Source of the DNA: Desulfocucumis palustris
Lineage (GTDB): Bacteria; Bacillota; Desulfotomaculia; Desulfotomaculales; Desulfocucumaceae
Assembly (NCBI RefSeq): GCF_002933875.1
Contig: NZ_BFAV01000071.1
Location: 1-64,000 of the forward strand
Direction of reading: 5' to 3'
Length of the DNA: 64,000 bases
Shown here: positions 7,463 through 15,518 of the stretch, one piece after another
How the letters are laid out: every line of letters starts with the position of its first letter
Position numbering within the stretch: position 1 is the stretch's first letter
Notes under the pieces: model-generated
Database searches by the model: none
Seen by the model: only the letters and a program-made list of their open reading frames with translations
What the model was told of the DNA's origin: nothing
Position numbers and translations under genes: made by a program

Positions 7463-9361
7463 TCAGACATTATTTTCATTAAGTTCCATCCACTCATTAT
7501 AATATTTTTCCAGGGAGCTTTTAAGTTCCTCCAGCCGGCTGTTTTTGTTCATCAGAAGTTCAACATCCTGGTAAACCTCGGGTTGCTGCATTTCTTTTTC
7601 CAGTGTTTCCGCCTGTTTTTCCGCTTCTGCGATATCCGCCTCAATTTTTTCTATTCTGCGCTGTATTTTCTCCTGCCTTCTTTTTTCCTCTTTTTGTAAT
7701 TCATAATTGTTCCTGTTTTCTCCGGCCTGTCTGCCTGGTTTATTGTCATTCCCGCTCCCGGCGTCCAATTCCTGTTCCATTTGCTGTTTCTTTTCCAGGT
7801 AATACTGGTAACTGCCGGGGAAATCCAGTAATCCGCCGGTATTTAACTCCAGTATTCTGCCGGCGGTTTTATTTAAAAAATAACGGTCATGGGATACCAG
7901 TAAAATTGTTCCCGGAAAATCCACCAGGGTTTCTTCCAGCACCTCTTTGCTGTATATATCAAGGTGGTTGGTGGGCTCATCCAGCAGCAACAAATTAGGC
8001 TTTTGCAACATCAGCCTGGCCAGGGATACCCTGGCCCTTTCCCCGCCGCTCAGTTCGTCCATGGTTTTATAAACCGCGTCACCGCGTATAAGGAAGCTCC
8101 CCAGAACCGAGCGCACATCCTTTTCGTCCATTTCCGGAAAACAATCCCATATTTCGTAAAGAGCCTGTTTGGTGCTCCATGCGGCTGCCTGCTCCTGTCG
8201 GTAATAGCCTATGCTGACATTGGTTCCCAGCAGAAAGTGCCCTGCCAGGGGGGCTATTATTCCTGCGATTGTTTTTAACAGGGTGGTTTTTCCAATGCCG
8301 TTGGGTCCCACCAGGGCGACTGTTTCTCCCCGGGATATGCTGAAAGTTAGTTTTTGGGCCAGGGCCGCTCCCGGGTAACCGATGCTCAGGTCTTTTGCCT
8401 TTAATACCTCCGTGCCGCTTTGCCGTTCGATGCCGAAGGAAAAGGACGCGGTCTTGCCAATGGCCGGTTTTTCCAGGGGAATTATCTTTTCCAGCGCCTT
8501 TAGCCTGCTTCTGGCCCGGGAAGCGGTGGTGGCCCTGGCTATATTTCTTCTTACAAATTCCTCCTGGCGGGCAATTTCCTCCCGCTGCCTTTTGTAAGCC
8601 CTTTCCATTTGGTGAATGTTTTCACTTTTCAAGTCCATGAACCTGGAATAATTTCCTGGATAGCGGGTTACCCGGCCATTCTCCAATTCGTAAATAATCC
8701 CCGCAACCTGGTCCAGGAAGTAACGGTCGTGGGATACCACCAGCACTGAGCCGGGGTAGGATTTGAGATATTGTTCCAGCCAGAAGAGAGTTTCCAGATC
8801 CAGGTAGTTGGTGGGCTCGTCCAATATTAGCAGGCCCGGTTTTAAAAGTAAAAGCCTGGCCAGGGCCAGCCTGGTTTTCTGTCCGCCGCTGAGCGTATTT
8901 ATTGGAAGATCAAATTGACCATCCTGAAAATTTAAACCCTTGAGCACCCGGGCCGTATCGGCCCTGTAACTGTACCCGCCCTGCCGCCGGAATTCCTCGG
9001 ACAGCAAATCATAGCGGGACATTGCCTCCGGTGTGCTCAGGTTATGTTCCAGCTGGCGGAGTTCTTTTGCCATGTCCAGTATGGGGCGGAACGCTTCAAT
9101 CATTTCCTCCCATACGGTCCTGTCCGAATCCAGCCCGCTGTCCTGGGCCAGATAGCCAAGGGTAAAGCCGGAGGGCTTGATAATTTCACCGGCATCCGGG
9201 GAGGTCAGCCCGGCCAGTATCTTTAAAAGGGTCGATTTGCCGGCCCCGTTGGTTCCCACCAACCCTACCCGCTCTTTTTCACGGACGGCCATGGTTATGT
9301 CCGCCAGCACCACATTGTCTCCAAAGGACTTTTGCACATGGCTGGCCTGTAGAACAATCAT
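7463..9361 (-). CDS. ABC-F family ATPase (ribosome-associated)
   Basis: Soluble tandem ATPase of 632 residues. It has two nucleotide-binding domains, with Walker A GTNGAGKSTLL and GPNGIGKTTLL and signatures LSGGQKTRLALARLL and LSGGERARVSLARLM. A charged linker between them and a C-terminal coiled coil rich in K/E/Q (from about residue 530) complete the ABC-F pattern. ABC-F proteins act on the ribosome E-site region in translation or antibiotic resistance. The architecture resembles the Uup/YdiF/YfmR group more than dedicated resistance factors. No membrane segments. ATG at 9361 with GAGGTGG about 8 nt upstream. Confidence 0.9.
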   Translation of the reverse strand: MIVLQASHVQKSFGDNVVLADITMAVREKERVGLVGTNGAGKSTLLKILAGLTSPDAGEIIKPSGFTLGYLAQDSGLDSDRTVWEEMIEAFRPILDMAKELRQLEHNLSTPEAMSRYDLLSEEFRRQGGYSYRADTARVLKGLNFQDGQFDLPINTLSGGQKTRLALARLLLLKPGLLILDEPTNYLDLETLFWLEQYLKSYPGSVLVVSHDRYFLDQVAGIIYELENGRVTRYPGNYSRFMDLKSENIHQMERAYKRQREEIARQEEFVRRNIARATTASRARSRLKALEKIIPLEKPAIGKTASFSFGIERQSGTEVLKAKDLSIGYPGAALAQKLTFSISRGETVALVGPNGIGKTTLLKTIAGIIAPLAGHFLLGTNVSIGYYRQEQAAAWSTKQALYEIWDCFPEMDEKDVRSVLGSFLIRGDAVYKTMDELSGGERARVSLARLMLQKPNLLLLDEPTNHLDIYSKEVLEETLVDFPGTILLVSHDRYFLNKTAGRILELNTGGLLDFPGSYQYYLEKKQQMEQELDAGSGNDNKPGRQAGENRNNYELQKEEKRRQEKIQRRIEKIEADIAEAEKQAETLEKEMQQPEVYQDVELLMNKNSRLEELKSSLEKYYNEWMELNENNV

Positions 9362-9521
9362 GCTTTAAACCACCTCGCTACGGTAAAAGTTTAACTTATA
9401 CCGGCGTATCGTACAAGTGGAAAAAGCTCTGGGCAGATACTTATCCGGGGCCGCTCAAAAACGGTATTGGCGCGGAGCGTGCTGGCGGCACTCCTTTAAG
9501 GGTCGAGGGAGCCTCTTTAAC

Positions 9522-9600
9522 GGTCAGGGGACACACCTCTAGTGGTCAGGGGACACACCTCTTTCAGAGGAATGTCCCCAACGTATAATGTCCCCAACGC
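9522..9600 (-). repeat. GGGGACA-type repeat cluster, copy 3
   Basis: Two direct copies of GGTCAGGGGACACACCTCT are followed by AGAGGAATGTCCCCAACG and two further decayed TAATGTCC(C/A)CAAC units. It is nearly the same sequence as the hairpin at 3158-3187, here partly duplicated. Confidence 0.6.
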
Positions 9601-9684
9601 ATAATGTCCACAACCAATACCGCGAAGCTGGCAAGACCGGGCGAAAGTTAGAGGAACGGCCTCCCGGTAAAGCGGGAAAAATAT

Positions 9685-9711
9685 TAAGCACGGGTATAAG
9701 TCCCGTGCTTA
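9685..9711 (-). terminator. Terminator after the 146-residue orphan gene
   Basis: TAAGCACGGG pairs with CCCGTGCTTA across 7 nt. On the minus strand it is followed by ATATTTTT, 37 bp after the stop of the gene at 9749-10189. Confidence 0.65.
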
Positions 9712-9748
9712 AAGTATATTAAAATTTAATTTATATTATAAATTGCTA

Positions 9749-10189
9749 TCAGGCGTACCTGTAAACAGGTGAGAAGTGCCATAGGTACATCGGTCCGGAT
9801 AATTCCCAGCACCAGTCAGGCGGGGCGGTATCCGCCTGGACTGCTGATATTGACAGGGTTTTTGTGCTGACTATGATTGATCCGCAAAACTCCGGTCTGA
9901 AAACCTCGCCGGGCTTCACGATTCTGTACTGACCCTGGTAGCCTTGCTGCTCGAATACATATACGTAGCAGTCACCGGCCTTCAACATGGTCACATTCTT
10001 AATGTTCTGAAAACTTCTGATGGAAGTGTCCGGAACCAGATCATAGCAGAACTCACCGTGATAAATGCTGGTACTCCGGGTTATTTCCCTGGTTATAAAG
10101 AAACCACGCAGGTATTTTACCGCGGCTGAAAAAACATTGTTTAACGCAATACCCCCGCTGTCTGTTCCGGCATGTGAGATAGCCGACAT
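9749..10189 (-). CDS. Hypothetical protein with a crystallin-like segment
   Basis: 146-residue protein of unknown function. I do not recognise the family. The segment YVFEQQGYQGQYRIVKPGE (aromatic, G-x-Y/F, later SIIVST) resembles one Greek-key motif of beta/gamma-crystallin-type Ca-binding proteins, but a single weak motif does not prove it. There is no signal peptide or membrane segment. The ATG at 10189 is preferred over an upstream TTG at 10204, because GGGAGGG lies between the two at normal spacing for the ATG. It is a single-gene unit with its own terminator. Confidence 0.55.
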   Translation of the reverse strand: MSAISHAGTDSGGIALNNVFSAAVKYLRGFFITREITRSTSIYHGEFCYDLVPDTSIRSFQNIKNVTMLKAGDCYVYVFEQQGYQGQYRIVKPGEVFRPEFCGSIIVSTKTLSISAVQADTAPPDWCWELSGPMYLWHFSPVYRYA

Positions 10190-10740
10190 TGTTATCCCTC
10201 CCAATCTCCTACAGTACCGTCATCGGCTGATTAAATTATAGAACCCCTTGTGGAACGAAACCATAGAACCGCTTGCAGTGGTATATTTTTTATCCCGAAC
10301 CGGCATAGGAAAAAGTCTAAAGTTTCACTATGTGTACACTACATGATTGCCGTGGTCGCTTGAAGTTAAAGGGGTTTTGGCTTGTGCTTGTCAGAATTAG
10401 CACAAGCGTTATATTGAAGTGTGTAAAATTGTGAATTGATGGACTAATGAAAATTATTTACGTCTTTATGATACACGATAGGCGGATGATTGTCACTACA
10501 CTTTGCAAAAAATTATAAAGTGAAATATGTAACATGTAGGCATTTGATTTTTGTTGCTTGTGATATTTTAATCAATCCATTTGTCACCATTAAAATAAAA
10601 ATACCGCAAGTAGCCCCGGCGGTCATTTTTTTTCGTTAAATTGTTTCAATCTAAAGCCGGTGGCCTGTATTATATATAGTATCAATAATTGTAATTCTAA
10701 TTTTTTTAATTATCCAACTCATAATAGTGGAGGAAATGGC
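10190..10740. other. Intergenic region before pcrB
   Basis: About 550 bp with no supported gene. It contains an inverted repeat CTTGTGCT/AGCACAAG at 10381-10406. Near 10600-10635 an ACCGC/GCGGT hairpin is followed by a T-run that could end a transcript reading rightward. The rest is AT-rich and unremarkable. Confidence 0.5.
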
Positions 10741-11469
10741 ATGTGGCCCGATGAAAATTGGCGGAACTGGCGGCTGGTGGCCAAACTGGACCCGGATAAA
10801 CCGGTAACCGGGGAGATACTTACAGTAATAAAACATCCCGGTTTTAATGCGGTGGTTGTGGGAGGCACCCAGGGGATAACCTTTGACAACAGTTTCCGCC
10901 TGGTTGAAGCTATAAAGTCCTCGGGTTACACAGGCCCGCTGGTCCAGGAGATTTCAAGCGCCTCTGCCGTGGTTGCCGGAGTTGACGCTCATTTTATACC
11001 CTTTGTAATAAATGCCGGTGATAAGAAATGGTTTTCAGATTATTACCTGGAGGCAATTAAAGTATTCGGGAGGTTAATTGATTGGGGGAGGGTGCTTACC
11101 GAGGGCTATATAATTTGCAACCGCAATTCTGCCGCGGGCAGGCTGACGGGGGTGGGGGAGGTGGGATTGGATGACGCCCTGGCCTATGCGGCCATGGCGG
11201 AGGGGATTTACAATTTTCCGTTGTTGTATATAGAATATAGCGGCAGATTCGGCGATCCGGACCTGGTTAAAGCTGTTGCCGGCAGCCGCGACAAAATTCA
11301 CCTGGTTTACGGCGGGGGAATATCGGACGTTGCAAAGGCCCAAGCCATGGCCGGTTTTGTAGATACACTGATAATAGGGAACGTGCTCTATGATGACTGG
11401 CGGAGCGCCCTGGAAATAGCCGGTTTTGTTCATGACAGAGGCCCGGGGAAAAAACAGGGCACAGGGTAA
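10741..11469 (+). CDS. pcrB: Heptaprenylglyceryl phosphate synthase (PcrB/GGGPS family)
   Basis: TIM-barrel prenyltransferase that joins a long prenyl diphosphate to sn-glycerol-1-phosphate. The 242-residue protein shows KLDPDKP near the N-terminus, VVVGGTQGITFDN, LLYIEYSGRFGDP and the C-terminal phosphate-binding LVYGGGISDVAKAQAMAGFVDTLIIGN, all characteristic of PcrB/GGGPS. The ATG at 10741 is chosen because GGAGG precedes it; a far upstream in-frame codon at 10660 lacks a ribosome site. Bacterial PcrB makes heptaprenylglycerol lipids of unclear role. It converges with comFB. Confidence 0.88.
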   Translation: MWPDENWRNWRLVAKLDPDKPVTGEILTVIKHPGFNAVVVGGTQGITFDNSFRLVEAIKSSGYTGPLVQEISSASAVVAGVDAHFIPFVINAGDKKWFSDYYLEAIKVFGRLIDWGRVLTEGYIICNRNSAAGRLTGVGEVGLDDALAYAAMAEGIYNFPLLYIEYSGRFGDPDLVKAVAGSRDKIHLVYGGGISDVAKAQAMAGFVDTLIIGNVLYDDWRSALEIAGFVHDRGPGKKQGTG

Positions 11470-11474
11470 GTAAA

Positions 11475-11756
11475 TTATTCTATATGGTGCCTGGGGTTTT
11501 CGTAGACAACTTTGATGGCCTGGCAAATACGGGCGAAAACTTCGGTTCTCCCACCCAGCCGCTGGTAATCAACACTTGTGATAATCGAACCCCTTTCAGA
11601 GCCCACGTAGTGGGGGGGCAGATAGTTAAGGGCCAGGGCCACTATGTCGTCCAGACAGCGCTGACAGGTGCAGATGTTATTTACTCTTTGCTGATAAGAT
11701 TTCAGAGCTTCGGGGAAGAGTTCCCTAACGGCAATTTCCGTGCAGTTGACCACCAT
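11475..11756 (-). CDS. comFB: ComFB family protein
   Basis: Small cytosolic protein (93 residues) of the late-competence ComFB family. The start MVVNCTEIAVRELFPEA and the metal-site cysteines C29, C31 and C34 (CTCQRCLDDIVALALNYLPPHYV) are typical. Some ComFB homologues bind cyclic dinucleotides, so a signalling role is possible; its function in competence is unclear. ATG at 11756 is preferred to ATG at 11765 because GGGAGG stands only 2 nt before the first but about 10 nt before the second. It lies alone, 5 bp from the convergent pcrB stop. Confidence 0.85.
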   Translation of the reverse strand: MVVNCTEIAVRELFPEALKSYQQRVNNICTCQRCLDDIVALALNYLPPHYVGSERGSIITSVDYQRLGGRTEVFARICQAIKVVYENPRHHIE

Positions 11757-11871
11757 TGGATTCATTCCTCCCGGATTATTTTTATTATTTTACCATTTCG
11801 TAATTAATATAAAATATAATACTGTCTAAATGGTTAAAATCCTTCTTGACAACCGGATGGGGCGGTCTGAA

Positions 11872-12294
11872 TCAATCAATCGACTCCGACAATTTGTTAA
11901 GCAGTTTTTTCAGGGTGTTTATTTCCTCCGGGGTTAATTTTTTTCCCGCGATACCGGTAAAATACTTTTCAAAGTCCGGCAGGCTCTTGTTTGTGGCTAT
12001 TCCTTTATCAGTTAAAAAAATTCTGATCACCCTCCGGTCCGAAGCCTTTCTCTCCCGCTTGACGTAACCGTCCCTTTCCAAACGGTCCACCAGTGTGGTC
12101 ATGGAACTGTTCTTGGTAAACAGCTTCTCACTCAGCTGGGAGATGGTAAGCCCGTCATGGTTGTACAGTGTTTTTAGCGCCGACCACTGACAAGTGGCTA
12201 TTTTATGCTCCTGGGCCAGGATATAAAAGGATTTTTGCATTTTTTTAAATGCTATGTTGAGAGCGGACGAAAGCTTGTCCTGTGTCAGGCACAT
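11872..12294 (-). CDS. MarR family transcriptional regulator (drug-export operon)
   Basis: 140-residue winged-helix repressor. The HTH is LTISQLSEKLFTKNSSMTTLVDRLERDGYVKRERKASDRRVIRIFLT, the hallmark MarR recognition helix and wing. It lies 90 bp downstream of, and in the same direction as, the 14-helix drug exporter gene, so the two probably form one unit in which the regulator controls the pump. A C-terminal helix (KLTPEEINTLKKLLNKLSESI) fits dimerisation. ATG start; a G-rich ribosome site GGGGG lies about 8 nt upstream. The ligand is not predictable. Confidence 0.88.
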   Translation of the reverse strand: MCLTQDKLSSALNIAFKKMQKSFYILAQEHKIATCQWSALKTLYNHDGLTISQLSEKLFTKNSSMTTLVDRLERDGYVKRERKASDRRVIRIFLTDKGIATNKSLPDFEKYFTGIAGKKLTPEEINTLKKLLNKLSESID

Positions 12295-12384
12295 AAGGAT
12301 ACCCCCATTAACATTAATACTACTTATGCAAGGATATCAGGGCCATTGGCTGAATCCGCCCGGCACTATATAGGCCTGCCGGGG

Positions 12385-13935
12385 TTATTTAGCTTTATTA
12401 ACGGCGTCTGCCGGGACATAGGGCTTTTTTCTGACTCTTCCCAGGAAGAGCGCAGTGGGTATGGCAATGGCACAAATGGCGGCGGCAACAATAAAAGTAT
12501 CGTCGATAGCCAGGATTGCCGCTTCCTTGGCGGCAAGGGAAGAGGCCAGGGCGAGACCGGTTCCCTGTCCGGTGTATGCCGGTCCCGGCAAAGCATCCAG
12601 CTGTTTGATAATATTAGGCGCCACCGGCGAGGTGATGGAAATGGATTCGGCCAGGTGGGCGTAATGAAAAGCCTGCCTGTCCTGCATAATCGTGGTCAGT
12701 CCGGCCACTCCGAAAGACGCGGCCACCTGCCGGCAAACATTGTTCAGGGCCGATGCCCTTCCCACCTCCTGCACGGGTACGGTGTTCATTCCCGCGGTGG
12801 TCATGGGCATCATGGACAAACCCATTCCCAGGGAGCGAAGGGAGGCGATGAGCATAACATACGTGGTGGTGGAATTAATACTTAAATTTTTAAATTCAAA
12901 GGTTCCCAGCGCCAGTATCGTCAATCCCACAAGTGTAACCGTCCTGGCGCCCATACGATCAAACAGCGCGCCGCTTACGGGCATCATAACAGCAGTCACC
13001 AGGGCGGCCGGCATAAGCATAATACCCGTATCCATGGCTGATTTGCCCATTAAATTTTGAGTAAAAAGCGGAATTAGCAATACTCCTCCGAAAAGACCTA
13101 TGTATACCACGCAGCCCCCAATTACACTAATGGAGAAAATTTTATTCTTAAATAATCTGAGGTCAAGCATGGGCTGGGGGGTGGTTAGTTCAATAATAAC
13201 AAACATAAGCAGTAAATAAAATGCCAGTATGAAAAGGGAAACAATATAATATGAGTGCCAGCCTTCCTTCTGGCCCTGGCTTAAGGCCAGCAAAAGGGCG
13301 AAACAGCCGGTGGATGAAGTTAGAAATCCCCAGAAATCCAGCTTTAATCCTTTTTTTATGGGGCTTTCCGGAAGAAGCATGCCGCCCAGGGCAATGCCCA
13401 GAAGTCCCACGGGAACATTCATCAGGAACAGGAATCGCCAGTTGAGGTGTTCCACTATATATCCTCCCAGGGTGGGGCCGATGGCGGGTCCGGTTACCGC
13501 CGCCATGCCCCATACTCCCAGCGCCATGCCTATTTTTTCTCTGGGCACAATTCTGTATATTATTGCCATACTGATGGGCATTATTGCTCCTCCACCTATG
13601 CCCTGGATCACCCTGGCGGCTATCATGGAATTATTGTTCCAGGAAAGACCGCATAAAACCGAGCCGGCGGTAAACACCATTAAACAGTACAGGTAAATCC
13701 TTTTGGCGCCGTAAGCGTCCCCAAGATAGCCCATGATGGGGATTACCACACCGGATGTAAGCATATAGGCTGTAAGCACCCACTGTATATCCCCTGCGGA
13801 TACGCCGAAAATGGCCATCATTTTGGGTATGGCCACGTTTACCGAGCTGTTGTTCAAAATTGCGGCAAAGGCGCCCAGCACTACCACAAACAGGGGTAAC
13901 CAATAGCCGGCTCGCTGTTTTTGATTATCCTCCAT
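12385..13935 (-). CDS. DHA2-family MFS multidrug exporter (EmrB/QacA type)
   Basis: Integral membrane proton antiporter of 516 residues with about 14 hydrophobic helices. Motif A-like segment GYLGDAYGAKRIYLYCL and motif C-like segment GMAAVTGPAIGPTLGGYIVEHLNWRFLFLMNVPVGL identify the drug:H+ antiporter-2 subfamily. It is followed by a MarR gene in the same direction, a common arrangement for inducible pumps. Substrates unknown. No membrane-fusion partner (EmrA) is adjacent, as expected for a single-membrane cell. Confidence 0.9.
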   Translation of the reverse strand: MEDNQKQRAGYWLPLFVVVLGAFAAILNNSSVNVAIPKMMAIFGVSAGDIQWVLTAYMLTSGVVIPIMGYLGDAYGAKRIYLYCLMVFTAGSVLCGLSWNNNSMIAARVIQGIGGGAIMPISMAIIYRIVPREKIGMALGVWGMAAVTGPAIGPTLGGYIVEHLNWRFLFLMNVPVGLLGIALGGMLLPESPIKKGLKLDFWGFLTSSTGCFALLLALSQGQKEGWHSYYIVSLFILAFYLLLMFVIIELTTPQPMLDLRLFKNKIFSISVIGGCVVYIGLFGGVLLIPLFTQNLMGKSAMDTGIMLMPAALVTAVMMPVSGALFDRMGARTVTLVGLTILALGTFEFKNLSINSTTTYVMLIASLRSLGMGLSMMPMTTAGMNTVPVQEVGRASALNNVCRQVAASFGVAGLTTIMQDRQAFHYAHLAESISITSPVAPNIIKQLDALPGPAYTGQGTGLALASSLAAKEAAILAIDDTFIVAAAICAIAIPTALFLGRVRKKPYVPADAVNKAK

Positions 13936-14021
13936 ATGATCATCCCAGTCTTTTTTAGTATACCAATATTACACATACTAAATAATAACTGATTATTAAG
14001 TTCGTGTCCAAGGTTATCGCA

Positions 14022-14052
14022 AATAAAAGAGCCGGGGGAGTTTTCCCCCGGC
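14022..14052 (-). terminator. Terminator after the OFA-type MFS gene
   Basis: On the minus strand GCCGGGGGA pairs with TCCCCCGGC across AAAC and is followed by TCTTTTATTT, about 20 bp past the stop at 14073. Confidence 0.85.
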
Positions 14053-14072
14053 CGGGTTTTTGAAAGCAAGCT

Positions 14073-15329
14073 CTATTGGTTGATTCCCGTAGGCGATATT
14101 GCCACACCGGGCTTGGCGATGGGCGGTTTGGTCACGAAGGTCAGCGCGGCCGCAACCAGGAGCAGAACTCCTGAAATCATGTAACCGGCGCCGTAGCCCC
14201 CGGTGAGGTCCATGGCGCGGCCGGCGATAATGGGACCTATTGTCGCCGCGATGCCCCAGGCGGAGAATACCATGCTGTAGTTGAATCCGCCGTTTTTAAT
14301 CCCGTAATAGTCGAAAATGGCCGACGGGAATAGTGACAGCAGCGAACCGTAGGCTGCCCCGGTAAGGATCGATCCGATAAGCAGGGTAACGGTACTGGTG
14401 TAGTTGACGAACAGGAACATATTAGCCGCCTGAATGATGAAGACCAGTAGCATGGTGTTGGTTCGCCCGATTTTGTCGGACAGCCACCCGAAGAAAATCC
14501 GCCCGCCGGCGTTGGCCACTGCCAGCACCGCCACCAGGATATAACCCCAGGCGATACCGCCCTGTACCTTGGAAATGGTGGCCAGGTGGCCTATAATCAT
14601 CAGGCCGGCCGAGGCGCCAAACAGGAACATCAGCCACAGCAGGTAGAACTGGGGGGTTCTAAGCATTTCACCAGGGGTGAAATCCAGCTTCGAAGAGGAG
14701 GCCGTGGCCGCTTTGGTTTGCGGCGCCGGTCCGCCGTAAGGGACATAGCCTGCGGGAGGTAATGAAAGGTACTGGGCCAGAATAATCATAACTCCAAAAA
14801 AGATGGCTCCCAGAATGTAGAAGGTGCCTTGCACACCGTAGGTGCTCATCAGGTAGTTGGTCAGAGGCGCGGTGTAGATGGAGGCGCCGCCGAAACCGCC
14901 GACCACCAGACCGACTATTAAGCCTTTTTTGTGGGGCTGGAACCATTTGACCGAAGCCGGGGTGGGGGCGGCATAACCAAAGCCCAGGGCCACACCGACC
15001 AGGAGGCCGAAACCAATGATAATGCCCGTTAAAGTCGTTGTCGCGCCGCTGAGGAGCATGCCGGCGCCTACAAAAACAGCCGCTGCGGTGACCACCCAGC
15101 GAGGGCCGATCCTGTCGACCATACGGCCGCCGGGTATCATGCAGGCCGCGAATATCAAGCATGCCACCGTGTAGGGGTACTGGCTCTGGGTAGCGGACCA
15201 GCCTAGCTGAGCTTTCAAGGCAGCCGCAAAAACACTCCAGGTATATAGAACCCCCAGGCACAGGTTGACGCCGGTGCCGGCGAAAACCTTCAACCAGGCA
15301 GTGGTTATACTGGGTTGATTGGTGGACAA
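14073..15329 (-). CDS. OFA-type major facilitator transporter (oxalate/formate/monocarboxylate family)
   Basis: 418-residue membrane carrier with about 12 helices. Segments GWSATQSQYPYTVACLIFAACMIPGGRMVDRIGP and GRIFFGWLSDKIGRTNTMLLVF are the two motif-A loops of the OFA subfamily, which moves oxalate, formate, lactate or related monocarboxylates. It lies 190 bp downstream of acetyl-CoA synthetase in the same direction, so acetate or a similar short acid is a sensible but unproven substrate. TTG start at 15329 with GGAGGTG 8 nt upstream. Its own terminator follows. Confidence 0.82.
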   Translation of the reverse strand: MSTNQPSITTAWLKVFAGTGVNLCLGVLYTWSVFAAALKAQLGWSATQSQYPYTVACLIFAACMIPGGRMVDRIGPRWVVTAAAVFVGAGMLLSGATTTLTGIIIGFGLLVGVALGFGYAAPTPASVKWFQPHKKGLIVGLVVGGFGGASIYTAPLTNYLMSTYGVQGTFYILGAIFFGVMIILAQYLSLPPAGYVPYGGPAPQTKAATASSSKLDFTPGEMLRTPQFYLLWLMFLFGASAGLMIIGHLATISKVQGGIAWGYILVAVLAVANAGGRIFFGWLSDKIGRTNTMLLVFIIQAANMFLFVNYTSTVTLLIGSILTGAAYGSLLSLFPSAIFDYYGIKNGGFNYSMVFSAWGIAATIGPIIAGRAMDLTGGYGAGYMISGVLLLVAAALTFVTKPPIAKPGVAISPTGINQ

Positions 15330-15442
15330 ATTAATGCACCTCCATTTTTTATGGATAACCCATTAAGAGAAAAATAATGGCAAGATTTGATTTTTTCTTC
15401 TTTATACCTGACTGCCGCACGGAATTGGTTATGTCATCCGTG

Positions 15443-15466
15443 CAGGCTTGGGGAATCAAGCCTGCA
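15443..15466. terminator. Hairpin between acs and the OFA-type MFS gene
   Basis: GCAGGCTTG pairs with CAAGCCTGC across 6 nt, about 55-75 bp past the end of acs. There is no clear T-run on the minus strand, so it could instead be an mRNA-stabilising or processing hairpin. Confidence 0.35.
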
Positions 15467-15518
15467 CTATGGCATACAGTTGTTAATCCACTTGTTTTTG
15501 CCGGCTTTATAAAGCCGC

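Larger units (their letters stand above)
9362..9748. other. Gene-free stretch with GGGGACA repeats
   Basis: No coding region is supported. It holds the leader of the ABC-F gene, the GGGGACA repeat cluster at 9522-9600 and a terminator hairpin at 9685-9711. The rest shows nothing distinctive. Confidence 0.6.

Noticed and set aside
9522-9600. CRISPR array
   Set aside because: Repeats are short, inverted, irregularly spaced and few; there are no spacers of constant length and no cas genes.
12205-12885. Open frame (about 226 codons) on the plus strand across marR and the MFS gene
   Set aside because: Gly/His-rich translation typical of antisense; both minus-strand genes are strongly supported.
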